Assembly (NCBI GenBank): GCA_005883215.1
Contig: VAYS01000003.1
Span: 51,127-115,126 of the forward strand
Direction of reading: 5' to 3'
DNA from: Actinomycetota bacterium
GTDB lineage: Bacteria > Actinomycetota > Thermoleophilia > Solirubrobacterales > Solirubrobacteraceae
Length of the DNA: 64,000 nt
In this document: positions 16,193 to 26,257 of the stretch, in pieces
Position numbering within the stretch: position 1 is the stretch's first letter
Layout: the number at the start of each line of letters is the position of its first letter
Notes under the pieces: generated by a model
Told to the model about the DNA's origin: nothing
The model's input: the letters and a program-made list of their open reading frames with translations, nothing else
Database searches by the model: none
Program-made: the position numbers and the translations under genes

Positions 16193-18013
16193 ATGCAGGC
16201 CAGCACCGCGACCGCGAGCGCCCAGACCACCGGCTCCAAGACGATTGCCGATCTGATGGCGCGCGCCGCCGAGCGCTACTCGGACATCGCGGCCGTCCGC
16301 CACAAGGTGGACGGCGAGTGGCGCGAGCTGACCTACGCCGAGGTGTGGGGGATCGTGCGCGAGGTCGGACTGGGCCTGATCGACCTGGGGATCGAGCCGG
16401 GCGATCGCGTCTGCGTCCTGTGCAACACCCGACCCGAATGGACCTACGCCGACTTCGGCGCCACCTCGGCGGGGGCGGTGGTGGTGCCGATCTATCCCAC
16501 CAACTCGCCCGAGGAGTGCCAGTGGGTGGCCGGCAACTCAGAGGCCTGCGCGGTCATCTGCGAGGACGCGACCCAGCTGGCCAAGATCCGGGCCGTCGGC
16601 GAGCAGCTGCCCAAGCTGCGCACGCTGATCGTGGTCGATCCGGCCGGCGACACCGACGGCGCGGTGTCCCTGGAGGAGGTGCGCACGCGCGGGCGCGAGC
16701 GCGACGAGGCCGAGCTGACGGCGCGCAGCGAGGCGGTCTCGGGCGAGGACCCGTTCACCTTCATCTACACCTCGGGCACCACCGGGCCGCCCAAGGGCTG
16801 CGTCCTCACCCACGGCAACTACCGCTCGATGCTCGACATGTGCGCGTCGCTGAGGGTGCTCGAGGGCCAGCACGAGGTCACCTACCTGTACCTGCCCCTG
16901 GCGCACTCCTTCGCCTTGCTCATCCAGCTGCTGTCGGTTGACCTGGGCGGGACGATCGCCTACTTCGGCGGCGACACCCAGCAGATCATCCCCGAGCTCA
17001 GCGAGACCAAGCCCAGCTATCTGCCGTCGGTGCCGAGGATCTTCGAGAAGATCTACACCCTGGCCACCGCCCAGCTCGAGCGCGCGTCAGACAGCGAGCG
17101 CAAGCAGTTCCACGAGGCGGTCAAGCTCGGGGTCGAGGTCCGCGACCTCCAGCGCCGCGGCGAGCCCGTCCCCGAGGACCGACAGAAGGCGTTCGACGAG
17201 GCCGACGAGAAGCTCTACAAGAACGTGCGCGCCATCTTTGGCGGCAACGTGCGCCAGGCGGTGACCGGAGCGGCGCCGATCGCGCCCGAGATCCTCGAGT
17301 TCTTCTACGCCTGCGGCGTGCCCGTGCTCGAGGGCTACGGGATGACCGAGACCGCAACGGCCGCCACCTACTCGACGGTGGAGGAGCACAAGTTCGGAAC
17401 CGTCGGCCGCGCGTTCCCCGGGATCGAGCTCAAGATCGCCGACGACGGCGAGCTGCTGGTCAAGGGGCCCAACATCTTCCACGGCTACTACAAGAACGCC
17501 GACGCCTCGTTTGGCGCAGTGGTCGACGGATGGCTGCACACCGGCGACCTGGCCACCATCGACGACGAGGGCTACGTATCGATCGTCGGCCGAAAGAAGG
17601 ACATCATCATCACCGCCGGGGGCAAGAACCTGACCCCGGCCAACATCGAGAACGACCTCAAGCAGTCGCGCTGGATCTCCCAGGCGGTCATGCACGGTGA
17701 TCGCCGGCCCTACCCGGTGATCCTGCTCACGCTCGATGAGGAGGAGATCGTCGCCTGGGCCAAGGAGCAGGGCCTGCCCGCCGAGCTGGGCTCTCTCTCC
17801 CAGCACCCGCGGGTGCACAAGCTCGTCCAGACCGAGCTCGATCGAGCCAACGCCAAGTACGCGCGGGTCGAGCAGGTCAAGAAGTTCGCCATCCTCGACC
17901 ACGACCTCTCCCAGGAGGGGGGCGAGCTCACCCCCACGCTCAAGGTCAAGCGCAGCGTGGTCAACCAGAAGTACGCCGACCTGCTCGACTCGCTCTACAG
18001 CGACCGACGCTAG
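16193..18013 (+). CDS. Long-chain fatty acid-CoA ligase (AMP-forming)
   Basis: The 606-residue protein belongs to the ANL adenylating superfamily. The P-loop-like motif is YTSGTTGPPKG, followed by GYGMTET (A5) and the GWLHTGDL/GRKKDIIITAGGKNLTP segment (A7-A8 hinge). The length and the internal EKIYTLATAQLERASD insertion match FadD15/FACL-type long-chain ligases of actinobacteria. It activates free fatty acids to acyl-CoA with ATP, feeding the CoA-dependent enzymes encoded elsewhere in the window. GAGGGGGAG precedes the ATG. Confidence 0.92.
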   Translation: MQASTATASAQTTGSKTIADLMARAAERYSDIAAVRHKVDGEWRELTYAEVWGIVREVGLGLIDLGIEPGDRVCVLCNTRPEWTYADFGATSAGAVVVPIYPTNSPEECQWVAGNSEACAVICEDATQLAKIRAVGEQLPKLRTLIVVDPAGDTDGAVSLEEVRTRGRERDEAELTARSEAVSGEDPFTFIYTSGTTGPPKGCVLTHGNYRSMLDMCASLRVLEGQHEVTYLYLPLAHSFALLIQLLSVDLGGTIAYFGGDTQQIIPELSETKPSYLPSVPRIFEKIYTLATAQLERASDSERKQFHEAVKLGVEVRDLQRRGEPVPEDRQKAFDEADEKLYKNVRAIFGGNVRQAVTGAAPIAPEILEFFYACGVPVLEGYGMTETATAATYSTVEEHKFGTVGRAFPGIELKIADDGELLVKGPNIFHGYYKNADASFGAVVDGWLHTGDLATIDDEGYVSIVGRKKDIIITAGGKNLTPANIENDLKQSRWISQAVMHGDRRPYPVILLTLDEEEIVAWAKEQGLPAELGSLSQHPRVHKLVQTELDRANAKYARVEQVKKFAILDHDLSQEGGELTPTLKVKRSVVNQKYADLLDSLYSDRR

Positions 18014-18046
18014 GGCGCCCGCTCGGGCCGGGCACGCCGCCCGGGG

Positions 18047-18595
18047 CTAGAGCTCGCCCGGCTTGGCGATGCGGTAGAAGAACGGACCCAACCCCGCCTG
18101 GTTGATGGCGAATACGAGTTGGATGTGGTCCTCGAGCAGGGGGGCCTGATCCAGTCCGCCCACGTAAACGGGGTCATAGCCGGCGTCGCGGATCAGCCGT
18201 TCGGCGACCTCGCGGGCGTCGTCCTCGGCGGCGTACAGGTTGCTCGGCCGCGAGCGCTGGGCGGGGATCTGGTCGTAGATCCTGGCGAAGTTGATGTTGA
18301 ACGACTTGGCGGTGGGGCCGCCGACGATCGACTTGACCTGGTGGGCCAGCGACTCGTGCTCTTCGCCTGACCCACCAAGCGCGTTGGTGGCGTCGATGGC
18401 GACCTTTCCCTGGACTCCGCGGACCTTGCCCAGCGCGTCGGCGATCGCGCTCGAGGGCACGGCGACGACGACGACGTCGGCGTCGCTGGCGTCGCCTCCG
18501 TCGCTGCCCAGCGCCGTCACCTCGTGACCGGCCTTGCGCCATAGGTCGGCGAGGCCGCCGCCGACGTTGCCTCTGCCCAACACGGTGATGTTCAT
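18047..18595 (-). CDS. NAD(P)-binding, F420-dependent NADP reductase-like protein
   Basis: The 182-residue protein begins MNITVLGRGNVGGGLADLWRKAGHEV, a Rossmann fold with GRGNVG, followed by VVVAVPSSAI and VAIDATNALGG. This plan is shared with NADPH:F420 oxidoreductases (Fno) and the DUF/CoA-binding-like relatives that bind NADP alone. The length (about 180-200) fits the family. Whether it uses F420 is not certain. It is convergent with the acyl-CoA ligase gene and divergent from the Nudix gene. Confidence 0.75.
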   Translation of the reverse strand: MNITVLGRGNVGGGLADLWRKAGHEVTALGSDGGDASDADVVVVAVPSSAIADALGKVRGVQGKVAIDATNALGGSGEEHESLAHQVKSIVGGPTAKSFNINFARIYDQIPAQRSRPSNLYAAEDDAREVAERLIRDAGYDPVYVGGLDQAPLLEDHIQLVFAINQAGLGPFFYRIAKPGEL

Positions 18596-18686
18596 GAGCC
18601 TCCTCGGCCGAGAGCCCTCGTCTTGCCGGTCGTTTGGCGAACGCTAACGTCCGCGGGGTGTGGGCGTCGACTGCCCCGAGCCGCTG

Positions 18687-19154
18687 ATGGCGCCCCGTAG
18701 CGCGGGAGTCCTGCCGTATCGGGTCGGCCACGCCGGCCTGGAGGTGATGCTGGTGCACCCCGGCGGTCCCTTCTGGGCCCGGCGCGACCTGGGCGCCTGG
18801 TCGCTGCCCAAGGGCGAGCTCGAGCCCGGCGAGGACCCGCGGGACGCGGCGCTGCGCGAGTGCCGCGAGGAGCTGGGCCTCGACCTGGACGGACCCCGGC
18901 TGGTGGACCTGGGCGAGATCAAGCAGCGGGGCGGAAAGCTCGTGCGGGCCTGGGCCGCGGAGTGCGCTCTTGACCCCAGCGCCGTGACCAGCAACACCTT
19001 CTCGCTGGAGTGGCCGCCGCGCTCGGGCCAGGTACGCGAGTTCCCCGAGATCGACCGCGCGCAATGGTTCTCGGTGAGCGAGGCGCGGCGCCGGATGCTC
19101 GAGGCCCAGGTCCCCCTGCTCGACCGGCTCCTGGAGCGGCTGGAGGCGGCCTGA
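18687..19154 (+). CDS. Nudix hydrolase
   Basis: The 155-residue protein has a complete Nudix box, [23 protein letters not shown] (G-x5-E-x7-R-E-x2-E-E), with the first part SAGVLPYR...[12 protein letters not shown] upstream. The W-S-L-P-K-G sequence before the box and the [16 protein letters not shown] segment resemble diadenosine-polyphosphate or NTP pyrophosphohydrolases (MutT/Ap4A type), so a housekeeping role is likely. An upstream in-frame GTG at 18660 could add nine residues. Confidence 0.88.
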   Translation: MAPRSAGVLPYRVGHAGLEVMLVHPGGPFWARRDLGAWSLPKGELEPGEDPRDAALRECREELGLDLDGPRLVDLGEIKQRGGKLVRAWAAECALDPSAVTSNTFSLEWPPRSGQVREFPEIDRAQWFSVSEARRRMLEAQVPLLDRLLERLEAA

Positions 19155-19228
19155 GGCCGCGGCGGCGGCACAATCGCGAGAATGCGCCGACGACCACCGG
19201 GGCGACCCCTGAACAAGGAGCACTGCAG

Positions 19229-20208
<980 letters not shown>

Positions 20209-20212
<4 letters not shown>

Positions 20213-20757
20213 GCCGCCAGGCGCACGTCGGCGGTCGCCGCCAGCTCGGCGAGCACGCTCTCGAGCTCCTGCTCGAGCTCGGGGTCCAGCAGCTCGCCGT
20301 CGGCGCCGAACGCCTGCTCGGCGCCGGGCACGGCCAGCTCGCGGTCGAGGACCCGCGCGCCCGCCCCGGCCAGCGTCTTGCGCAGCTCGGCCTGCGCCCA
20401 CACCGCCCCGAACATGCCGGGGCTCGCCCCGATCACCGCCACGGGCTTGTTGCGCAGCGCGGCCGAGCCCGACGGGCGCGAGGCCCAGTCGATGGCGTTC
20501 TTTAGCTGGCCGGGGATCGAGTGGTTGTACTCGGGCGTGGCGAACAGCACCGCGTCGGCGTCCTCGATCGCCCGCCGCCAGGCCTCGACCGCGGGGCCGG
20601 GGTCGGGCTCGTCGTCCTCGTCGAAGGGCGGGATCGCCTTGAGCGCGTCGAACAGCACCAGCTCGGCCTCGGGCGGCAGCAGCCGTGCTGCCGCCCCAAG
20701 CAGGCGCCGGTTGTGCGACTCGCGCCGCAGGGAACCCGCTACGCCGAGGACGCGCAT
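20209..20757 (-). CDS. NAD(P)H-dependent FMN reductase
   Basis: This is a 182-residue flavodoxin-like reductase of the chromate reductase/ArsH/azoreductase group. The N-terminal phosphate-binding loop is [13 protein letters not shown]. The family motif [18 protein letters not shown] covers flavin binding at the dimer interface. The reaction is NAD(P)H-driven reduction of FMN or quinone/xenobiotic acceptors. It lies four bases downstream of the YceI gene in the same direction, so it probably belongs to that transcription unit and to the TetR-controlled operator. Confidence 0.9.
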
Positions 20758-20761
20758 GGCG

Positions 20762-21325
20762 CTAGCCCTCCTCCGGGGCCAGCTCGAGCTCGATGCTCAG
20801 CTTGACCTCGTCGCCGACAGCGAAGCCGCCCTTGGGCAGCGGGGCGTTCCAGTCGAGGCCGTACTCGGTGCGGTCGATGACGGCCTCGAGCGAGATGCCG
20901 ACCCTGGCCTGGTCGCCCAGAATCACCGACGGTCCGGTGATCTCGCCGCGGGCGTGCACGGGGCGGGTCTTGTCCTTGATCGTCAGCTCGCCGTCGAGGA
21001 CGAGCTCGTCGCCCTCGCGCCGCAGCGAGCTCGACCGAAACGCGATCTCCGGGTGGCGCTCGACGTCGAAGAACTCGGGCGAGCCGAGGTGGGCCTGCAG
21101 GTTCTCGTCCTTGACCTGGAGCGAGTCGACCCGCACGGCGCCGCTAAGGCTCGCGCCGCCGTCGTCGGCCACTTCGAGCGTGGCGTCGAGGTCCTCGAAA
21201 CGACCGCGGAAGGTGGACACGCCCATGTGCTTGACGGCAAAGCCGGCGGACGAGTGCACGGGGTCCAGGCGCCAGCTGCCGGTGGGCACTTCGAGCGAGA
21301 CGGGGGCGGGGGTGAGCGTGGACAT
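20762..21325 (-). CDS. YceI family lipid-binding protein
   Basis: The 187-residue protein shows the YceI signature: GSWRLDPVHSSAGFAVKHMG at the N-terminus, FRGRFEDLDATL, a central LQAHLGSPEFFDVERHPEI and a final ELELA strand. YceI proteins form lipocalin-like barrels that bind polyisoprenoids or other amphiphiles. No signal peptide is visible here, so this copy is probably cytoplasmic. AGGAGG precedes the ATG. The gene faces a TetR regulator across a 91-base region with two palindromic operators. Confidence 0.93.
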   Translation of the reverse strand: MSTLTPAPVSLEVPTGSWRLDPVHSSAGFAVKHMGVSTFRGRFEDLDATLEVADDGGASLSGAVRVDSLQVKDENLQAHLGSPEFFDVERHPEIAFRSSSLRREGDELVLDGELTIKDKTRPVHARGEITGPSVILGDQARVGISLEAVIDRTEYGLDWNAPLPKGGFAVGDEVKLSIELELAPEEG

Positions 21326-21350
21326 GGCTTCCTCCTGTCGGGTGAGTATT

Positions 21351-21364
21351 CGGACTATAGTCCG
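21351..21364. promoter_or_regulatory. TetR-type operator, copy 1
   Basis: A perfect 14-base palindrome, CGGACTATAGTCCG, lies 26 bases before the YceI start. Its half-site CGGACY is the same as in copy 2 at 21389-21402. The centres are 38 bases apart. A palindrome of this size between a TetR gene and its divergent neighbour is the classical operator arrangement. An AT-rich stretch (CTTATATGGATTA) between the copies probably holds the promoters. Confidence 0.7.
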
Positions 21365-21388
21365 CTTATATGGATTACGGTAGCAAAC

Positions 21389-21402
21389 CGGACCACGGTC
21401 CG
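21389..21402. promoter_or_regulatory. TetR-type operator, copy 2
   Basis: CGGACCACGGTCCG has perfect six-base arms around a two-base centre (AC), the same half-site architecture as copy 1. It lies 15 bases before the TetR start codon, a position suited to autorepression. Confidence 0.65.
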
Positions 21403-21416
21403 CAAGGGCGGAGCTT

Positions 21417-22064
21417 ATGCTGAGCCGCGTGGCTACAAGCGGCATCGGCGGCGAGCTGGAGATGGCGCTGCCGCTGGCCGGGGGCGAGCGCCACGAGCGC
21501 GCCGACGCGGCCCGAAACCGCGAGCTGATCCTGTGCGCTGCCGAGCGGCTGTTCGCCCAGCGCGGCGTGGAGGCGGTGACGATGGACGAGATCGCGGCCG
21601 AGGCCGGGGTTGGCAAGGGAACCCTGTTCCGCCGCTTCGGCGACCGGGCCAGCCTGTGCATGTCGGTGCTGGACGAGCGCGAGCGAGGCTTTCAGGAGGC
21701 GTTCATCCGCGGCCCGGCGCCGCTGGGCCCGGGCGCCCCGGCGAACGAGCGCCTGGTGGCGTTCGGCGCCGCGCTGCTGGATCGCGCCGAGGCCGAGGGC
21801 GACCTGCTGCTCGCCGCCCAGACCGGGACGCCGGGGCTGCGCTTTCGCCACCCGGTCCACCTCGCCTACCACGCCCACCTGACCTCGCTCGTACGCGAGC
21901 TGGCGCCCGCCAGCGACGCCGAGTACCTCGCCGACGTGCTGCTCAGCGCGCTGTCGAGCGAGCTGGTGCTGCACCAGCGTCGGGGTCGGGGGATCGAGCT
22001 GGCGCGCCTGAAGGAAGGCTGGCGCGACCTGGCGTGCGCCCTGATCGCGCACCACCCCGCCTAG
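21417..22064 (+). CDS. TetR/AcrR family transcriptional regulator
   Basis: The 215-residue repressor has an N-terminal helix-turn-helix (about 34-80): ELILCAAERLFAQRGVEAVT followed by MDEIAAEAGVGKGTLFRRF. The C-terminal ligand-binding domain is divergent, as usual. It is divergently placed from the YceI-FMN reductase unit with two matching palindromes between them, so it probably represses both directions. The ligand is unknown. The ATG at 21417 has no strong ribosome site; later starts (GTG at codon 5, ATG at codon 16) are possible. Confidence 0.92.
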   Translation: MLSRVATSGIGGELEMALPLAGGERHERADAARNRELILCAAERLFAQRGVEAVTMDEIAAEAGVGKGTLFRRFGDRASLCMSVLDERERGFQEAFIRGPAPLGPGAPANERLVAFGAALLDRAEAEGDLLLAAQTGTPGLRFRHPVHLAYHAHLTSLVRELAPASDAEYLADVLLSALSSELVLHQRRGRGIELARLKEGWRDLACALIAHHPA

Positions 22065-22079
22065 GCCGCGGCCGAGCGC

Positions 22080-22673
22080 CTACAGGGGGATCAGAGCGGC
22101 GTTGGCCACCGGCGGCAGGCGCGGGGCTCCGCCGGCGCCGGGGACGGCCAGGCGGGCGAGCGCCAGGCGGATGACCATGCCGTGGCAGATCACCAGCGCC
22201 GGCCTGAGGCCGGTGGCGATGTCGGCCAGAGCGCGGCCGACGCGCTCGGCCTGATGGGCAAACGACTCGCCGCCGGGAAAGGCGAAGTCGGGGTCGGCGC
22301 CCACGAACGCCGCGAAGCGCTCGGGCTCGGCCGCCTGGACCTCGGCGAAGTCGCGATCGGTCCAATCGCCGGAGTCGGTCTCGGCCAGGCGCGGGTCCTC
22401 GTGGGGCTCGAGCCCCAGCCGCTCGCCCACGATGTCGGCCGTCTGGCGGGCGCGCAGCAGGGAGCTGCACCACAGGGCCCGAAAGTTGCGGGCGGCAGCC
22501 TCCTCGGCCAACTCCAGCGCCTGCCGCCGGCCGCGCTCGTTCAGCGGGACGGCTAGCCAGCCCTGAAAGCGGCGATGAAGGTTGTAATCGGTTTCGCCGT
22601 GCCGGGCCAGGAAGACGCCCGACAGGTCAGCGCGCCCGTCGTCAGTCCGCTCGGCGGGAGCACCAGAGGGCAT
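22080..22673 (-). CDS. Histidine phosphatase family protein (phosphoglycerate mutase-like)
   Basis: The 197-residue protein has the RHGE phospho-histidine motif in LARHGETDYN (residues about 23-31), a second catalytic region SSLLRARQTAD, and the C-terminal ICHGMVIR histidine. This is the branch-1 histidine phosphatase core. Substrates in this broad group include phosphoglycerate, alpha-ribazole phosphate and sugar phosphates, and cannot be assigned here. It lies just upstream of, and divergent to, no regulator; the NHL lipoprotein gene ends nine bases before its start on the same strand. Confidence 0.9.
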   Translation of the reverse strand: MPSGAPAERTDDGRADLSGVFLARHGETDYNLHRRFQGWLAVPLNERGRRQALELAEEAAARNFRALWCSSLLRARQTADIVGERLGLEPHEDPRLAETDSGDWTDRDFAEVQAAEPERFAAFVGADPDFAFPGGESFAHQAERVGRALADIATGLRPALVICHGMVIRLALARLAVPGAGGAPRLPPVANAALIPL

Positions 22674-22682
22674 CGAGCCAGC

Positions 22683-24587
22683 CTAGTCCGTGCACGGTGC
22701 GCTCGCCGCCGCTCGGCGAAAGACCTGCACGCGGTTGTTGTGGGTATCGGCCACGATCACGTCGCCCAGGCAGTCGGCGGCCAGGCCCTCGGGTCCGCTG
22801 AACTCGCCCAGCTCGGTGCCTTCCCGGCCCCAAGCGTTCAGCAGCGCGCCCCGAGAGTCGAACTCCTGGACGCGGTTGTTGCCCGTGTCGGCCACGAACA
22901 CGTCCCCGCGGCCGTCGACGGCCAGGGCCGCCGGGGCACGGAGCCGGCCCGGGGCGCCACCCGGCCCCCCCCAGCTGGCCACCGGCGCGCTCCCGCCGGC
23001 AAACGCGAACACTCGGTCGGCGCCGGCGTCGAGCACGTAGATCCTCCCGCCGGCGTCGACGGCGATGCTCGCCGGGGCGCGCAGCGGCGGCGACCCCGGG
23101 ACACCCGCTCCCCACAGGCGCAGCGCCCGCCCCCCGGTGGTCAACTCGACCGCGCGCCGGTGACCGGTGTCGGCCACGTAGAGCCGGGCCGTCGAGTCCA
23201 CCGCCACCCCCGTCGGCGCGCGCAGGCCGAGCTGGCCGTGGGCGGCGGGCTGGCCCACCAGCCCCAGCAGCCCCCCGCTGGGACTGAGGTGGCGCAGCAG
23301 GTCGTTGTCACGGTCGGCCACCCACAGCGAGCGGTCCGGGGCGACGGAGATTGCGGCGGGGTTGAAGAAGTGGTGGCCGACGATGTCGTTGCGGCCGCTG
23401 TAGCTCGAGCGAAAGTCCAGGTCGATCCCGAAGCGGTCGATGCGGCTTCGGGCCCCGAAGGTCTCGGCCACCATCAGCTCGCCCGACGGGCTCGCCGCCA
23501 CCGCGTGGGGGGCGATGAACTGTCCGGGATCCTTGCCCGAGGCACCCCAGCCGGCGACCGACGCGCCGTCCGGGTCGAGGACCTCGATCCGGTTGCGCCC
23601 GGCGTCAGCGACGTAGACGCGCCCGTGCCCGTCGGCGGCCAGCGCGCGCAGGTAGCTAAAGCGGGCACCGCCCGCCGTGCGCCAGGCGGCGAGGTAGCGC
23701 AGCTGGGCGGTGAGGACAACGACCCGGTTGTTGTTGTCGTCGGCCACGTACACCCGGCCCCCCCGACCGATCGCGACCGCGTAGGGGTCGGCGAACTGGC
23801 GCGGTCCGCGTCCGAAGGTGCCGATCTGGGCCAGCAGGCGTCCGCCGGGGCTGAACAGCTCCACCCGCCGGTTGCGGTCGTCGGCCACGTAGACCCCGTC
23901 GGCGCTCGCCGCCAGGCCGCGGGGGAGGGCGAGCTGCCCGCGCCCGTGGCCGGGGCGCCCCCACGCGCTCGCGTGGGAGCCGTCCAGGCCGAAGCGCTGT
24001 ACCCGGTTGTTGGCCGTGTCGGCCACCAGCACCTCGCCTCTGCGCACGGCGATACCGCCTCCCGGCGGGCGGTCGGGGCCGCCCCCGTGGCCGAAGTCGA
24101 ACTCTCCCAGCGCCCGTCCGTGGGACCCCCACGCGCGCAAAAACCGCCCGCTGGGGTCGAATTTCTGGACCCGGTCGTGAGTGCTGTCCACCGCATAGAC
24201 ATTGCCGCGGGCGTCGACCGCCAGCCCCCCCACCGCCCCGAACTGGCCCCGACCCGCTCCGTAGGAGCCCCAAGACCCGCGAAAGTCCCCGCCGGGGGAG
24301 AAGCGCTGGATGCGGTGGCTGAACTGATCGCCGACGTAGAGGTCGCCGCCGGGAGCCACCGCGATTGCCTCGGGCGCGCGCAGTACGCCGCGCGTCCGCT
24401 GGCCGGCCGTGGTCACCGAGTCATACGGACAGCGCTGGGCCCCCGGGCACGGGCGCCCATGGCCGCCGGGCCCCGCCGGTCCGGCGCCGGCTCCGCCGCA
24501 TCCCGCGATCGCCCCCGACAGCAGGATCGCGAGCCACCGACGCCGCCCCTCAGGACGCCCGCGGACCACGCGGTCGCTGGTCGGCAA
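22683..24587 (-). CDS. NHL-repeat beta-propeller lipoprotein
   Basis: The 634-residue product begins with an Arg-rich stretch, a hydrophobic segment and a lipobox (LSGAIAGC, Cys at 30), indicating an extracellular lipoprotein. The rest is built of twelve NHL repeats of the form 'xPxxIAVDxxGxVYVADxxNNRVQxF', for example near the C-terminus 'VADTGNNRVQEF' and 'VADTHNNRVQVF'. Twelve repeats fit two six-bladed propellers. NHL proteins bind proteins, RNA or sugars or act as peptidylglycine-lyase-like enzymes; no function is assigned. The first codon is TTG; a GTG six codons later is an alternative. It is divergent from the GH79-like gene, 65 bases apart. Confidence 0.85.
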   Translation of the reverse strand: MPTSDRVVRGRPEGRRRWLAILLSGAIAGCGGAGAGPAGPGGHGRPCPGAQRCPYDSVTTAGQRTRGVLRAPEAIAVAPGGDLYVGDQFSHRIQRFSPGGDFRGSWGSYGAGRGQFGAVGGLAVDARGNVYAVDSTHDRVQKFDPSGRFLRAWGSHGRALGEFDFGHGGGPDRPPGGGIAVRRGEVLVADTANNRVQRFGLDGSHASAWGRPGHGRGQLALPRGLAASADGVYVADDRNRRVELFSPGGRLLAQIGTFGRGPRQFADPYAVAIGRGGRVYVADDNNNRVVVLTAQLRYLAAWRTAGGARFSYLRALAADGHGRVYVADAGRNRIEVLDPDGASVAGWGASGKDPGQFIAPHAVAASPSGELMVAETFGARSRIDRFGIDLDFRSSYSGRNDIVGHHFFNPAAISVAPDRSLWVADRDNDLLRHLSPSGGLLGLVGQPAAHGQLGLRAPTGVAVDSTARLYVADTGHRRAVELTTGGRALRLWGAGVPGSPPLRAPASIAVDAGGRIYVLDAGADRVFAFAGGSAPVASWGGPGGAPGRLRAPAALAVDGRGDVFVADTGNNRVQEFDSRGALLNAWGREGTELGEFSGPEGLAADCLGDVIVADTHNNRVQVFRRAAASAPCTD

Positions 24588-24652
24588 GGGCGGGCGCCGG
24601 GCGTAGTCCCCGCTCCGATGGCGCTGGCGACATGCACCTATGGTGTCAGCCG

Positions 24653-26239
24653 ATGAGCCCGGGGGACGCTTCGCAGGCCGCGCGGCGCCCGGCGCCGCGG
24701 CGCCGGGCGCGACTCGCGTGGGCGGCCGGCGCCGCCGCCGTCACGGCCGTGGCGCTGGCGATCTGGCTGCTGATCAGCGGGGGCGGGGGGCGTGGGGGGC
24801 TCCCGCCCGAGCCGCAGGTCGACCCCGCCGGGCCGGCGGCGAGCCCCGCCGCTCGGCGGGTGGGCCGGCCACCGGGTCGGCCGGTGCGGGTCTCGATCGA
24901 CGTCGGCCACCCGGGGCCGACGGTGCCGGGCGACTTCATCGGCCTCTCCTTCGAGCCACGGAACCTGCCGACCCTGGCCGCCCTGGCCCGGCGGGGAAAC
25001 CTGGTCGAGCTGCTGCGCGCTCTCGGACCCGGGTTGCTGCGCTTCGGCGGCGTCTCGGGCGACAAGCAGACGGCGTGGGTGGGCGAGCGCGCCCGTCGGG
25101 CGTCGTGGGCGACCTACGCCATCGGCGCTTCGGACCTGCGCGGACTGGCCGAGCTGGCCTCCCGTGCCGGCTGGCGAGTCCTGCTCAGCGTCAACCTCGG
25201 CCACTACGATCCGGCCGCCGCCGCCCAGGAGATCTCCGCCGCCCGGCGGGCGCTGGGAGGCGAGCTCGCCGCGGTGGCGATCGGCAACGAGCCCGACGCC
25301 TATGTCCCCCAGCGGCTGCGATCGCCCCCGTGGGACTACCGCGCCTACCGGGCCCAGGCCGACGCCTATCTGGCGGCGATTCGGTCGGTGGCACCCGGGA
25401 TCAGGGTGGCGGCGCCCGACGCCTCCAGCGGCGTGCCCCCGCTGCGCTGGGTCGGCGAGGAGGCGGCCAGCGGACACCCCGCCCTGCTCACCGACCACTT
25501 CTACCCCTCGAGCAGCTGCGGCTACAAGCCGGTGGTCAGCGACCTGCTCAGCCCGGTCACGCGCCGGATCGGGGCGAGCATGGTGGAGCGCCTGGCGGCG
25601 ATCTCGCGCGCCGCGCACACGCCCCTGCGCGTCGACGAGACCAACAGCATCTCCTGCCACGGCCAGCCGGGCGTGAGCAACTCGTTCGCCTCGTCCCTGT
25701 GGGCGCTCGACTATCTGTCGCGGGCCATGCGCGCCGGGCTCGGCGGGGTCAACCTCCACGACCTGATCCTCCAGCCCCTGAGCTACAGCCCGATAGCGGG
25801 GACCCGGGCGCAGGTCGCCGCCGGGGCCCTGAACGCCGAGCCCGTGTTCTACGCGCTGCTCGTGGCCCGGCAGCTGGAGGGCGGGCGGTTCCTGCCGATC
25901 GGCGTCACCCCGGCCGCCAACAGCCTGAGCGCGAGCGCCGCGCTTGTCAGCCGCGGTCGCTTGCAGGTTCTGCTCGTCGACTACGACGAGCCGGGCACCG
26001 CCCCCCGCGCCGTCCACCTGGGAGTGCCCGCGCGCTTTTTCGGGGGAACGGTGCTCAGGTTGCGGGCGCGCTCGCCGGCGGCCACCACGGGGGTGACCCT
26101 CGGCGGAAGGCCGGTGGGAGCCGACGGGCGCTGGCGCCCAGCCGGGCGGCTGCCCGGCCTCTACGGCCCCCCGGGAGGGCTGTCGGTGGGGCTGGCGCCC
26201 AGCAGCGCCGCCCTGGTGACGCTCTACCCGCGCCGTTGA
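24653..26239 (+). CDS. GH79-like glycoside hydrolase, membrane-anchored
   Basis: The 528-residue protein has an N-terminal membrane segment (about 21-42), a disordered Gly/Pro-rich linker, and a TIM-barrel beginning FIGLSFEPRNLPTL. The acid/base motif is AIGNEPD (E213) and the nucleophile motif RVDETNS (E329), the clan GH-A arrangement of family 79 (beta-glucuronidase/heparanase). A C-terminal beta-sandwich follows (about 420-528). The catalytic domain lies outside the cell. The substrate is probably a uronic-acid-containing glycan, by family. I start at the ATG after CAGCCG; an in-frame ATG 21 bases upstream is also possible. Confidence 0.82.
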   Translation: MSPGDASQAARRPAPRRRARLAWAAGAAAVTAVALAIWLLISGGGGRGGLPPEPQVDPAGPAASPAARRVGRPPGRPVRVSIDVGHPGPTVPGDFIGLSFEPRNLPTLAALARRGNLVELLRALGPGLLRFGGVSGDKQTAWVGERARRASWATYAIGASDLRGLAELASRAGWRVLLSVNLGHYDPAAAAQEISAARRALGGELAAVAIGNEPDAYVPQRLRSPPWDYRAYRAQADAYLAAIRSVAPGIRVAAPDASSGVPPLRWVGEEAASGHPALLTDHFYPSSSCGYKPVVSDLLSPVTRRIGASMVERLAAISRAAHTPLRVDETNSISCHGQPGVSNSFASSLWALDYLSRAMRAGLGGVNLHDLILQPLSYSPIAGTRAQVAAGALNAEPVFYALLVARQLEGGRFLPIGVTPAANSLSASAALVSRGRLQVLLVDYDEPGTAPRAVHLGVPARFFGGTVLRLRARSPAATTGVTLGGRPVGADGRWRPAGRLPGLYGPPGGLSVGLAPSSAALVTLYPRR

Positions 26240-26257
26240 CGGTGCGACAATGCGGCC

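Noticed and set aside
22575..24656. 693-residue plus-strand open frame
   Set aside because: Shadow of the NHL lipoprotein on the opposite strand; very low complexity, no domain resemblance, no ribosome site.
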